Source: Caryophanales bacterium
Lineage (GTDB): Bacteria > Bacillota > Bacilli > Bacillales > Bacillaceae_J
Assembly (NCBI GenBank): GCA_012840465.1
Contig: DULJ01000057.1
Location: 1 to 41,186, forward strand
Direction: 5' to 3'
Length of the DNA: 41,186 nt
Under the pieces are notes generated by a model, which was not told the origin of the DNA, ran no database searches, and worked only from the letters and a program-made list of their open reading frames with translations. Shown here piece by piece: positions 32,984-40,093 of the stretch; the first letter of the stretch is position 1; each line of letters begins with the position of its first letter. The translations under genes were made by a program, and so were the position numbers.

Positions 32984-32997
32984 AATCATATATGATT
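32984..32997. promoter_or_regulatory. Additional upstream GntR operator
   Basis: AATCATATATGATT, a perfect 14-bp palindrome, lies 32 bp upstream of the main palindrome (about three helical turns), so two bound dimers could lie on the same face. Confidence 0.7.
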
Positions 32998-33009
32998 TTT
33001 TTGAAAAAT

Positions 33010-33034
33010 AAAAAAGAGAGTCTTTTAAACTCTC
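33010..33034 (-). terminator. Terminator after LigB-type dioxygenase gene
   Basis: On the minus strand GAGAGT-TTAAAAG-ACTCTC is followed by TTTTTTATTTTT. It separates the IclR-linked set from the dapA-like/hpaE operon. Confidence 0.8.
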
Positions 33035-33056
33035 GTTCTTTCGATTGTTTAGTTTT

Positions 33057-33072
33057 TTTAAAACGCTTGCAT
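33057..33072. promoter_or_regulatory. Near-match CcpA cre site
   Basis: TTTAAAACGCTTGCAT differs from the cre consensus at one conserved base (T for G). It sits between the dioxygenase stop and its terminator, about 90 bp upstream of the dapA-like promoter, so its function is doubtful. Confidence 0.3.
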
Positions 33073-33122
33073 TTTATGCTTACTATACTATTTGTATAAA
33101 AGGCAAATAAAAAAATTGGGTT

Positions 33123-33944
33123 TTAGGCAGTTATCTCTGTAGTTTGTTTTTCAAATGTAATGACAGGGTTCCAGCTTCCTGAAGATTGTCCATCTGCATA
33201 ATATTCTGGCTGATCATTTTCATCCAAAATCGCACTTAACATTGCTAAGTGACGTCCACCAGATTCAACTTTTGCGGCAGCTGCATATTGTGGAAGCATT
33301 TCATAGGCCTCTTTATATTTTTTGTTCATTATTAATTCTACGTATTGCTTATCTAAAGCTTGTTCAGAAATAGTTGGTTTATTTTCTCTGCCTCGTACGA
33401 CATTATGAGATAATGCACCACTGGATACAAATACAACCTTTTTATCAGTTTCTTCAAGAACCTTTCTAATTTCTTGGCCCCATTTATACGTCTCTTCCAG
33501 TGACGCAACTAAAACAACTGATAAATTAATGACTGGAATATCTTCATTAGGAACAAGATGACGTAATGGAACAACTGTCCCATAATCCCATACGAAACTA
33601 GGATCATTAAATCCAACAATATTTAATCCAGCATTTTGACCTGCTTGGACAATCTTTTCTGCAAGTTCTTGATCGCCTAGATAATTATATGGTACATCAG
33701 AAACTAGATCCGGACATTCTTGGGCAGTTAGAACACCGTTATGTACAGGTGTGCAATCAACTAAATGATTGAAAGTTGATGGCCAATGGCATGAGACTAA
33801 GACAACTAAATCAGTTTTTTTCTCGTAAATCTTCTTAGATACCATTTTCATTCCAGCTACCATTTCTTTTTGAAACTCTGGAATGTGGTCATCATGACAA
33901 ATACTTGGTACGTGTGGTGAAATAACACTCATAACAATGCTCAC
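33123..33944 (-). CDS. praA: Class III (LigB-type) extradiol dioxygenase, candidate protocatechuate 2,3-dioxygenase
   Basis: A 273-residue LigB-family enzyme starting at GTG 33944 (GGGGAGG upstream). Likely Fe ligands are His11 (ISPHVPS), His53 (SCHWPS) and Glu227 (KVESGGRH), with catalytic His180 in SGALSH. It is unrelated in fold to the HpaD at 19938. E. coli HpaD, a homoprotocatechuate dioxygenase, is of the same family, so substrate cannot be fixed from sequence alone. Its operon partners (4-oxalocrotonate decarboxylase, hydratase, aldolase, acetaldehyde dehydrogenase) and a linked ACMSD-like decarboxylase match the pra pathway, in which PraA opens protocatechuate at C2-C3. Confidence 0.82.
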   Translation of the reverse strand: MSIVMSVISPHVPSICHDDHIPEFQKEMVAGMKMVSKKIYEKKTDLVVLVSCHWPSTFNHLVDCTPVHNGVLTAQECPDLVSDVPYNYLGDQELAEKIVQAGQNAGLNIVGFNDPSFVWDYGTVVPLRHLVPNEDIPVINLSVVLVASLEETYKWGQEIRKVLEETDKKVVFVSSGALSHNVVRGRENKPTISEQALDKQYVELIMNKKYKEAYEMLPQYAAAAKVESGGRHLAMLSAILDENDQPEYYADGQSSGSWNPVITFEKQTTEITA

Positions 33945-34044
33945 TTTTCAAAACCTCCCCAATTTTCTGCATATTTTGTTTATTAAAATTGGAAATCCCT
34001 TATGTATGTTATTGCGAATTAAAGGGATTTCCGAAGCTAATCGA

Positions 34045-34836
34045 TTATTCAACGACAGTAAATGTGACCTCACCTAAACCATCAAATTTACCAGAAACAA
34101 CATCACCTTTTGAAAGCATAACAGCACCAGTAATCCCGCCTGTTAAAATGATGTCGCCTTTTTTAACTTTCTCACCTTTACGAGCAAGCATATTTGCAAG
34201 CATTGCTACAGAATTAGCTGGATGACCAAGAACAGCAGCACCAGCCCCAAGCTCTTTGATTTCACCATTAATCGTAATCGTAGTTCCAACAAGATCTAGA
34301 TCGAATTGGTCTGGCTTTTTCAAAGCTGTTCCGAATACAACACGTGATGTTGAGGCATTATCTGCTACGACATCAGGGAATGTAAAGTTAAAATTTTCAT
34401 AACGGCTGTCGATGACTTCAAGTGCGGGAAGTACATATTCAGTAGCTGCTAATACTTGTGCACCAGTAACACCAGGGCCTTCTACGTCCTCACCCATTAC
34501 AAAAGCAATTTCCGCTTCAACCTTTGGATGGATGACATCACTAAGTTTGACCTGTCCACCATTATCAATCAACATATAATCAAATACATAACCATATATC
34601 GGCTCTTCTACACCCATTTGTTTCATTTTGGCATAGCTAGTTAATCCCATTTTGGGACCAACGATTTTTTTTCCTTCAGCCAGCTTCATTTTCACAATTT
34701 CTTCTTGAACTAAATAAGCTTCATCAAAAGTTAAGTCTGGCTTAATCGATGCCGTTACTTTTACTACTTCACGTTTTTCATATTCAGCATCTTGCAAATA
34801 AGTTGCTATTTGTTTGATTTGATCTTGGGTAATCAT
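34045..34836 (-). CDS. praD: 4-oxalocrotonate decarboxylase (DmpH/XylI/PraD type)
   Basis: A 263-residue member of the hydratase/decarboxylase family. The sequence KMGLTSYAKMKQMGVEEPIYG with HPKVEAEIAFVMG fits the decarboxylase branch (DmpH, XylI) rather than the hydratase branch. Mg ligands are the Glu residues of VEAEIAF and the later Glu in PALEVIDSR. It converts 2-oxo-3-hexenedioate to 2-hydroxypenta-2,4-dienoate. AGGAGG precedes the ATG, 12 bp after the aldolase stop. It normally forms a complex with the paralogous hydratase, encoded three genes upstream. Confidence 0.9.
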   Translation of the reverse strand: MITQDQIKQIATYLQDAEYEKREVVKVTASIKPDLTFDEAYLVQEEIVKMKLAEGKKIVGPKMGLTSYAKMKQMGVEEPIYGYVFDYMLIDNGGQVKLSDVIHPKVEAEIAFVMGEDVEGPGVTGAQVLAATEYVLPALEVIDSRYENFNFTFPDVVADNASTSRVVFGTALKKPDQFDLDLVGTTITINGEIKELGAGAAVLGHPANSVAMLANMLARKGEKVKKGDIILTGGITGAVMLSKGDVVSGKFDGLGEVTFTVVE

Positions 34837-34848
34837 TATTGCTTCCTC

Positions 34849-35880
34849 CTAGCCGATCGTGACATTTTTCTTCTTAGCAATCTCCGCAGCAACATCAACG
34901 ATCATGTCCTCTTGACCACCGACAATATGTTGTTTACCTAATTCTATTAAAATATCGCGGGAGTCGATGTTAAATCTCTTAGCCGCACGCTGTGCATGCA
35001 ATAAGAAGCTTGAATATACACCTGCATACCCGAGCACAAGTGAATCCCTAGTAATTTCCTGTGGTTTCTCCAAAATAGGTGCAACAAGGTTTTCAGCAGC
35101 ATCCATCATTTTATAGATATCGATGCCTGTATAAATCCCTAATTTGTCTAATACCGCAACTAAAACTTCAGTTTGTGTATTTCCCGCACCTGCACCTAAA
35201 CATCTCATACTACCATCGATTCTTGTAGCACCTTCCTCAATTGCTGCCAATGTGTTAGCCATTGCTAAAGAAAGGTTGTTATGTCCATGGAAACCAACAT
35301 TAACTGATAGTTCCCCTCTTAAAGCACGAATTCTCTCCGCAACCTGATGCGGTAAAAGCGCACCAGCGGAATCAACTACATACACTGAATCAGCTCCATA
35401 GCTTTCCATTAATTTAGCTTGTTCAACCAGCCTAGCTGTTGGAGCCATATGTGACATCATTAGAAACCCTACCGTTTCCATTCCAAGCTCTTTTGCAAGA
35501 TTGATATAAAAAGGAGAAACGTCTGCTTCCGTCACATGTGTTGCAATTCTCGCCATTTTCGCACCTAATTGTGCAGCTTTTTTCAAATCATGATCTAAAG
35601 CGATACCAGGTAATGCTAATACAGCTATCTTAGATTTTTTTGCTGTAGCGGCCGCAGCTTCAATCAATTCAAACTCATCTGTTAAAGATAATCCGTATTG
35701 CAACGTCGAACCACCTAAACCGTCGCCATGTGCAACTTCAATATATGGAACATTCGATTCATCTAAAGCCCTAACAACGTTTACCACCTGTTCAACAGTA
35801 AATTGGTGTCTAATCGCATGGCTTCCGTCACGTAAAGCAACCTCAGTAATTAAAATATTTTTATTTGTATCACCCATCAT
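34849..35880 (-). CDS. praF: 4-hydroxy-2-oxovalerate aldolase (DmpG type)
   Basis: A 343-residue class II pyruvate aldolase. The N-terminal metal/catalytic motif VALRDGSHA (Arg17, Asp18, His21) and GFHGHNNLSLAMAN with the metal His pair are present, and the C-terminal dehydrogenase-contacting domain is complete. It cleaves 4-hydroxy-2-oxovalerate to pyruvate and acetaldehyde, which is channelled to the acetaldehyde dehydrogenase encoded upstream. GGGAG precedes the double ATG. A repeat element separates the two partner genes by about 200 bp, unusual for this pair. Confidence 0.95.
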   Translation of the reverse strand: MMGDTNKNILITEVALRDGSHAIRHQFTVEQVVNVVRALDESNVPYIEVAHGDGLGGSTLQYGLSLTDEFELIEAAAATAKKSKIAVLALPGIALDHDLKKAAQLGAKMARIATHVTEADVSPFYINLAKELGMETVGFLMMSHMAPTARLVEQAKLMESYGADSVYVVDSAGALLPHQVAERIRALRGELSVNVGFHGHNNLSLAMANTLAAIEEGATRIDGSMRCLGAGAGNTQTEVLVAVLDKLGIYTGIDIYKMMDAAENLVAPILEKPQEITRDSLVLGYAGVYSSFLLHAQRAAKRFNIDSRDILIELGKQHIVGGQEDMIVDVAAEIAKKKNVTIG

Positions 35881-35895
35881 AATTTACTCCCTTCT

Positions 35896-36088
35896 ATCAA
35901 ATACGCCTTGGCGTATTTGCGCCCAGATTTTTTCGAGCTTGCTCGAAGAACTTCCTCCGAAAATCTGAGGCATCCGCCGGAGGCTTAACTTTATTCAGCC
36001 GGGTTTTGTCCCCCACTGAATGAATACACTAATTTTTATTCATCTCCCAATTATAGGAGTGTGAATCCTCTGCTGAATAAAGTTAAAC
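35896..36088. repeat. Dispersed intergenic repeat R1, copy B, inside the operon
   Basis: This copy begins ATCAAATACGCCTTGGCGTA and holds the hairpins AATACGCC-TT-GGCGTATT and TTCGAGC-TT-GCTCGAA, the block GGCATCCGCCGGAGGC, and inverted ends CTTAACTTTATTCAGC / GCTGAATAAAGTTAAA. It is inserted between praG and praF; its end supplies the praG stop codon (36083-36085). It holds no gene. Confidence 0.75.
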
Positions 36089-36967
36089 AGTAGCATTTGC
36101 TAGCATTTTGATTGCCCATTGTTCAGCAACTTGAACTGATGCAGCCGTAATGATGTCAAGGTTACCAGCATACTTAGGTAAATAATCTCCGGCACCTTCA
36201 ACCTCAATAAGGATTGTTATTTTATTTCCATCAAATAATGGCTCCTGTCTAATTCGGAATCCGGGAACATATTGTTGAACTTTTTTCTCCATGTCACGTA
36301 CAGCTTTTACAATGCCTTCTTCATCGACTGTATCACCTTTAACTAGTGCGTGGATTGTATCTCTCATAATTATTGGCGGTTCAGCTGGATTAATAATCAT
36401 AACTGTTTTTCCACGTTTTGCTCCACCAATGATTTCAAGAGCGCTATTTGTTGTTTCAATAAATTCATTAATATTGGCTCTTGTTGCTGGGCCTGCACTT
36501 CTACTTGAAACCGTTGCGATAACCTCTGCATAGGCAACCGGTTGAACTTGATTAATTGCATGTACAATTGGAGTTGTCGCCTGGCCTCCACAAGTAATCA
36601 TATTTACATTATCATCATCTAAATGTTCATTAATATTTACTGTTGGCACTACAAATGGTCCAACAGCAGCAGGTGTTAAATCAAGGACGCGCTTTCCTGC
36701 TTCTTTTAACAATTTAGCATGTCTGATATGCGGCTTCGCACCAGTTGCATCAAATACGATATCAGCAAGCTCCGGTTGTTCTAGAAATCCGTCTATTCCA
36801 TTATCAAAAGTTACATACCCATACTCTCTTGCACGTTTTAAACCATCTGACTCAGGATCAACGCCAATAACCGTTGTTAACTCTAAATTCGTTGCACGTC
36901 TAAGCTTAATCATTAAATCTGAACCAATATTACCTGACCCCAATATTGCTACCTTCACTTTACTCAT
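36083..36967 (-). CDS. praG: Acylating acetaldehyde dehydrogenase (DmpF/MhpF type)
   Basis: A 294-residue enzyme with an N-terminal NAD fold ([13 protein letters not shown]), catalytic Cys126 in [12 protein letters not shown] and the C-terminal [19 protein letters not shown] block. It converts acetaldehyde and CoA to acetyl-CoA in complex with the aldolase. Its stop codon lies within the end of repeat copy B, suggesting that the element inserted at or very near the 3' end; the protein is nevertheless of normal length. Confidence 0.95.
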   Translation of the reverse strand: MSKVKVAILGSGNIGSDLMIKLRRATNLELTTVIGVDPESDGLKRAREYGYVTFDNGIDGFLEQPELADIVFDATGAKPHIRHAKLLKEAGKRVLDLTPAAVGPFVVPTVNINEHLDDDNVNMITCGGQATTPIVHAINQVQPVAYAEVIATVSSRSAGPATRANINEFIETTNSALEIIGGAKRGKTVMIINPAEPPIIMRDTIHALVKGDTVDEEGIVKAVRDMEKKVQQYVPGFRIRQEPLFDGNKITILIEVEGAGDYLPKYAGNLDIITAASVQVAEQWAIKMLANATV

Positions 36968-36993
36968 TAATTACAACTCCCTCCCAAGATTGT

Positions 36994-37776
36994 TTATTCT
37001 TCAAAATTAACACTTACTTGACCAAGATGAGCAAATCGAGCTGTAAATGTATCTCCAGGTTCTGCAACGACCATTGCTGAAAGTGCACCTGATAGAATCA
37101 CTTCCCCTGCTCGTAGTGGAATATCAAATTGAGCTAACTTGTTTGCTAACCAAGCAACGCATGTTGCTGGATTACCTAATGCAGCAGCCCCAACGCCAGT
37201 GTTAACTAACTGACCATTTTTCGTTAAGACCATACCTAGTAATTCTAAATTTACGTCTTCAATACGTGTTGGTTTTCCACCTAAAACATAAAGACCACTG
37301 GAAGCATTATCCGCAATCGTATCAGGCAATGTAATCTTCCAATCTTTTACTCTACTACCGACAATCTCTAGTGCCGGAACGATATATTTAGTAGCTTGCA
37401 AGACATCAAGAGTAGTAACCTTCGGTCCGATTAAGTCTTTTTTCAGAATAAAAGCGATTTCACCTTCAACCCTAGGTTGAAGAATTTGACTCATAGAAAC
37501 GGTGCCACCATTTTCAACTACCATCGAATCAAGTAAATGTCCGTAATCCGGCTCATCTACTCCAAGTAATTTTTGCATTGCCAATGACGTTAAGCCAATC
37601 TTTTTCCCTACTACTTTTTGACCAGCTTCTAATTTCCTTTGAATATTTTCAAGTTGTATATGATAAGCTTCCACCGGTGTAAGATCTGGGTTCACTGATG
37701 TTAAAGGAGCCATTCCTACACCTGTTAATTCTGCTTCTCTGAGTTGGTCAGCAAATTGAATTGTTTGAGTAGTCAA
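36994..37776 (-). CDS. praE: 2-hydroxypenta-2,4-dienoate (2-oxopent-4-enoate) hydratase
   Basis: About 260 residues from a TTG at 37776, chosen because GGAGTGG lies 6 bp upstream; the ATG at 37791 would include that ribosome site in the coding region. KKIGLTSLAMQKLLGVDEPDYGHLLDSM and PRVEGEIAFIL (key EGE metal site) mark the hydratase branch (DmpE/MhpD/HpaH). It adds water to make 4-hydroxy-2-oxovalerate. E. coli HpaH is in the same branch, so this enzyme could also serve the homoprotocatechuate route, which otherwise lacks a hydratase. It starts a unit praE-praG-praF-praD-praA. Confidence 0.9.
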   Translation of the reverse strand: MTTQTIQFADQLREAELTGVGMAPLTSVNPDLTPVEAYHIQLENIQRKLEAGQKVVGKKIGLTSLAMQKLLGVDEPDYGHLLDSMVVENGGTVSMSQILQPRVEGEIAFILKKDLIGPKVTTLDVLQATKYIVPALEIVGSRVKDWKITLPDTIADNASSGLYVLGGKPTRIEDVNLELLGMVLTKNGQLVNTGVGAAALGNPATCVAWLANKLAQFDIPLRAGEVILSGALSAMVVAEPGDTFTARFAHLGQVSVNFEE

Positions 37777-37928
37777 TATGTTCCACTCCATTCCATATTA
37801 ATTAAGATGTAAAAAACCAATTTGTTTAACAGTAAACATTAGTATACTTTCTGCAATCATCTCCTGAAATCCTTCCTTAATATAAGGACTTTATATAATA
37901 ATTCTTAAAATTATAATAACTCCACTTA

Positions 37929-37965
37929 GTTGCACATACAACCCAGTAGTTGTTCTATGCGCAAC
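37929..37965 (-). promoter_or_regulatory. Probable IclR operator and promoter of praEGFDA
   Basis: GTTGCACATA (37929-37938) and TATGCGCAAC (37956-37965) are inverted, 9 of 10 bases matching, with inner CAAC/GTTG arms. On the minus strand TTGTAT (37936-37941) - 17 bp - TATTAT follows, so the site overlaps a weak -35. The 10-bp unit is similar to GTTTCATATA near the iclR gene. The rest of 37777-38010 is AT-rich leader without a gene. Confidence 0.55.
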
Positions 37966-38010
37966 AAATAATATCTTTTTTGAAACTTTTTGATGTTTTT
38001 TCGTTAAATT

Positions 38011-38036
38011 AAAAAAGAGACTTTGCAGTCTCTTTT
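38011..38036 (-). terminator. Terminator after praH-like gene
   Basis: AAAAGAGACT (38013-38022) pairs with AGTCTCTTTT (38027-38036), loop TTGC, followed by T residues on the minus strand. It makes the decarboxylase gene a separate transcript. Confidence 0.85.
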
Positions 38037-38041
38037 CTAAT

Positions 38042-38992
38042 TTAAGCATTTACATTTGTTGTTAACAATGATTTGATACCTTTTTCTCCAGAAATTTGTG
38101 GCGGCCATGTACAAAGGTCGAATGGATAATCTGATCCTGGTACTACTCTGTCTTCCCCAACTGTATTTATTAAATACTGCAAACTTCCTTCGTTCCATAG
38201 AACGCTGTCATACCACATTCTCTTTAAATACTCCATCGGTGGTGCTTGTAATGCAGAAGATACATTGCTCCACATACTATAACCTTTATTTAATCTTCCG
38301 ATTTGATATGGAAGGAAACCGCCTCCATGGGCAAGCAATAATTTAATATTTGGATACTTGTCTAAAAAGCCACTTAATAATAAATCTGTTGCGCATACTG
38401 TAGTTTCCCAAGGAATACCGATTAAATTAGGCATCATTCGCTTCTTAAGTCTTGGGTCTTCACATAGTAGCGGATGAATAAAGATAATCGCATTCCATTT
38501 ATTGGCCTTTTCAAAAAGCGGTGCAAAAAAATCATCTGATAACATATATTCTGGCAGTCCTGGTCCAATAATCGCACCTTTCAAGCCCAATCTCATTGCT
38601 TCATCAAGCAACCCAGCTGCCTTAACAGGATTGTTAAGCGGTACAGTAGCTAGTGCTGATATTCTTTCTGCTTCTCTTTCTGCCCAATTGGCTAAGGAAC
38701 GATTATATACTTGCGATAATTCACTTGTTATTTCAGCGGAGAAATCATACATAAATAATTGTGGAATCGGCGATACGAGCGAATGCTTGACACCAATGTC
38801 TGTTTGTTCATGTATGTACAGGTTCTCATCTATAAAAGACTTCTTTAATTCAAAGCCCCATTTTTCATTTACAACAAGAAATTCCTCTTTATTCGGATCT
38901 TTCTTTTCCCACTTCGCATTTACGATTGTCTTATTTTCTTTTAGCCAACCGATTACATCTTGCGGTATAAAATGAGTATGTACATCATACAC
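38042..38992 (-). CDS. praH: ACMSD-like amidohydrolase, candidate 5-carboxy-2-hydroxymuconate-6-semialdehyde decarboxylase
   Basis: A 316-residue amidohydrolase-2 protein starting at GTG 38992 (GGGAGAGTGG upstream). Zinc ligands are His5 and His7 (VHTHFIP), His173 (IFIHPL) and Asp288 (GSDYPFD), with His222 in LLAHGGG, the non-hydrolytic decarboxylase arrangement of the ACMSD family. In the pra pathway PraH decarboxylates the protocatechuate 2,3-cleavage product to 2-hydroxymuconate semialdehyde. It is divergent from the IclR gene and has its own terminator. Other ACMSD-family substrates (for example resorcylates) cannot be excluded. Confidence 0.83.
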   Translation of the reverse strand: MYDVHTHFIPQDVIGWLKENKTIVNAKWEKKDPNKEEFLVVNEKWGFELKKSFIDENLYIHEQTDIGVKHSLVSPIPQLFMYDFSAEITSELSQVYNRSLANWAEREAERISALATVPLNNPVKAAGLLDEAMRLGLKGAIIGPGLPEYMLSDDFFAPLFEKANKWNAIIFIHPLLCEDPRLKKRMMPNLIGIPWETTVCATDLLLSGFLDKYPNIKLLLAHGGGFLPYQIGRLNKGYSMWSNVSSALQAPPMEYLKRMWYDSVLWNEGSLQYLINTVGEDRVVPGSDYPFDLCTWPPQISGEKGIKSLLTTNVNA

Positions 38993-39013
38993 TTATTTCC
39001 ACTCTCCCTTTTT

Positions 39014-39033
39014 GTAGTTTCATATATCGAAAT
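39014..39033. promoter_or_regulatory. Candidate IclR operator near praH
   Basis: GTAGTTTCATATA (39014-39026) recurs inverted as TATATGAAACTAC at 39185-39197. It is followed by TCGAAAT, so TTTC-N7-GAAA symmetry is also present, and by GTTTCTGTATA at 39038. Confidence 0.5.
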
Positions 39034-39184
39034 TGAGTTTCTGTATAACATACACTATAGCAAAAAGTTATAAAGATGGTAATATAAAGTTATAAATTTT
39101 TTAGAATATTGCCGTAAAGGATATTATTGCTTTTCAATTTTCATTTTTTTTGATAATGTTTTCTATAGAGAGAGTGCGTTCTGC

Positions 39185-39197
39185 TATATGAAACTAC
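39185..39197. promoter_or_regulatory. Candidate IclR operator at its own gene
   Basis: TATATGAAACTAC is the exact inverse of GTAGTTTCATATA (39014-39026), 13 of 13 bases, and lies 17 bp before the iclR start codon, suggesting autoregulation. Confidence 0.5.
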
Positions 39198-39213
39198 GAA
39201 AGGGTGTACTAGA

Positions 39214-40005
39214 TTGGGAAAAAATGAAAAAGATTCAAAAGATACCAAGGATAATTTGCTTTCTTCAGTAAAAAATGCGCTATTAATTTTACGAAGTTTT
39301 TCAATGGATGAACCTGAAAAAAAAATTAGTGAGTTAGCAACAGAGTTAGGTCTGAATAAAAGTACCGTCAGCCGTACAATGGCAACACTTGCTAGTGAGG
39401 GGTTCGTTTATAAAGATCCCGAATCAAAAAAATATCGCTTAGGGATGACGATTATTTCGTTAAGCGGCATTATCAATAATAATATGGATGTTTACCGTGA
39501 ATCCCAGCCAATTTTAAATAAACTGGTTCAGGACATCGACGAAACAGCCCACATCTCGGTTCTTGATAATACTGATGTTATTTATATTCAAAAAATTGAA
39601 TGTAAACATTACGTAAGAGCACTATCACATGTTGGTAGACGAAATCCGGCATACTGTACTAGTTCCGGTAAGGTTCTATTGGCTCATGCAGATGATAGCG
39701 TTGTAGAAACTGTGATTAATTCAGGACTAAAAAAGTATACCGAAACAACGATTACTGATCCTGACGAACTTAGAGAACACTTAAAAAAGATAAAAGCGGA
39801 TGGATTTGCCTACAGTTTGGCGGAATTTAATGAAGGCGTCCATTCGGTGGCCGCACCAATTTACGATTATACCGGAAAGGTAATAGCGGCCCTGACCGTG
39901 GTAGGACCGATGCAACGAATACAGCAAAGTAAAATTAGACCACTAGCCAAAAAAGTCATTGAAGCCAGTATGGAAATTTCAGATAGAATGGGCTATTGGC
40001 GATAG
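39214..40005 (+). CDS. praR: IclR-family regulator of the second meta-cleavage set
   Basis: A 263-residue regulator starting at TTG 39214 (AAAGGGTG at 7 bp). The N-terminal winged helix reads ALLILRSFSMDEPEKKISELA and LGLNKSTVSRTMATLASEGF (core NKSTVSRTMATL), and the C-terminal IclR ligand domain ends with the typical PIYDYTGKVIAALTVVGP block. PcaR/PobR/PraR proteins of this family sense hydroxybenzoates and control their catabolic operons. It is divergent from praH and shares inverted sites with it. It is the only complete plus-strand gene in the right block. Confidence 0.9.
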   Translation: MGKNEKDSKDTKDNLLSSVKNALLILRSFSMDEPEKKISELATELGLNKSTVSRTMATLASEGFVYKDPESKKYRLGMTIISLSGIINNNMDVYRESQPILNKLVQDIDETAHISVLDNTDVIYIQKIECKHYVRALSHVGRRNPAYCTSSGKVLLAHADDSVVETVINSGLKKYTETTITDPDELREHLKKIKADGFAYSLAEFNEGVHSVAAPIYDYTGKVIAALTVVGPMQRIQQSKIRPLAKKVIEASMEISDRMGYWR

Positions 40006-40063
40006 GAAAAGCGGAAGTGCCCGTTCAGCGAAGTCCACTAGTCGCTGGGCACTGGAGCTAGAC
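40004..40063. repeat. Dispersed repeat R2, copy 3
   Basis: AGGAAAAGCGGAAGTGCCC ... GGGCACTGGAGCTAGAC is the inverse-oriented counterpart of 9405-9455. Within it GTGCCC and GGGCAC can pair. It directly follows the iclR stop codon. Confidence 0.65.
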
Positions 40064-40065
40064 AA

Positions 40066-40093
40066 GAAAAATCGGGGCTTGCCCCGATTTTTC
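40066..40093. terminator. Bidirectional terminator between iclR and yfmS-like genes
   Basis: GAAAAATCGGGGC (40066-40078) and GCCCCGATTTTTC (40081-40093) form a perfect hairpin with A/T runs on both sides, placed between convergent genes and overlapping the last codon of the minus-strand gene. Confidence 0.88.

Noticed and set aside
15446-33000. AT-rich tandem repeats TCATATA considered as a CRISPR or satellite array
   Set aside because: The copies are at promoters, one or two units each, with no spacer pattern; they fit operators.
37777-38010. Search for a small 4-oxalocrotonate tautomerase gene (praC) in the praE upstream gap
   Set aside because: No frame with an initial Met-Pro and about 60 codons was seen here or in other gaps of the right block.
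38502-38975. 157-residue open frame on the plus strand
   Set aside because: It is antisense to the praH-like gene, whose metal ligands and length are convincing; the plus frame has no ribosome site or family features.
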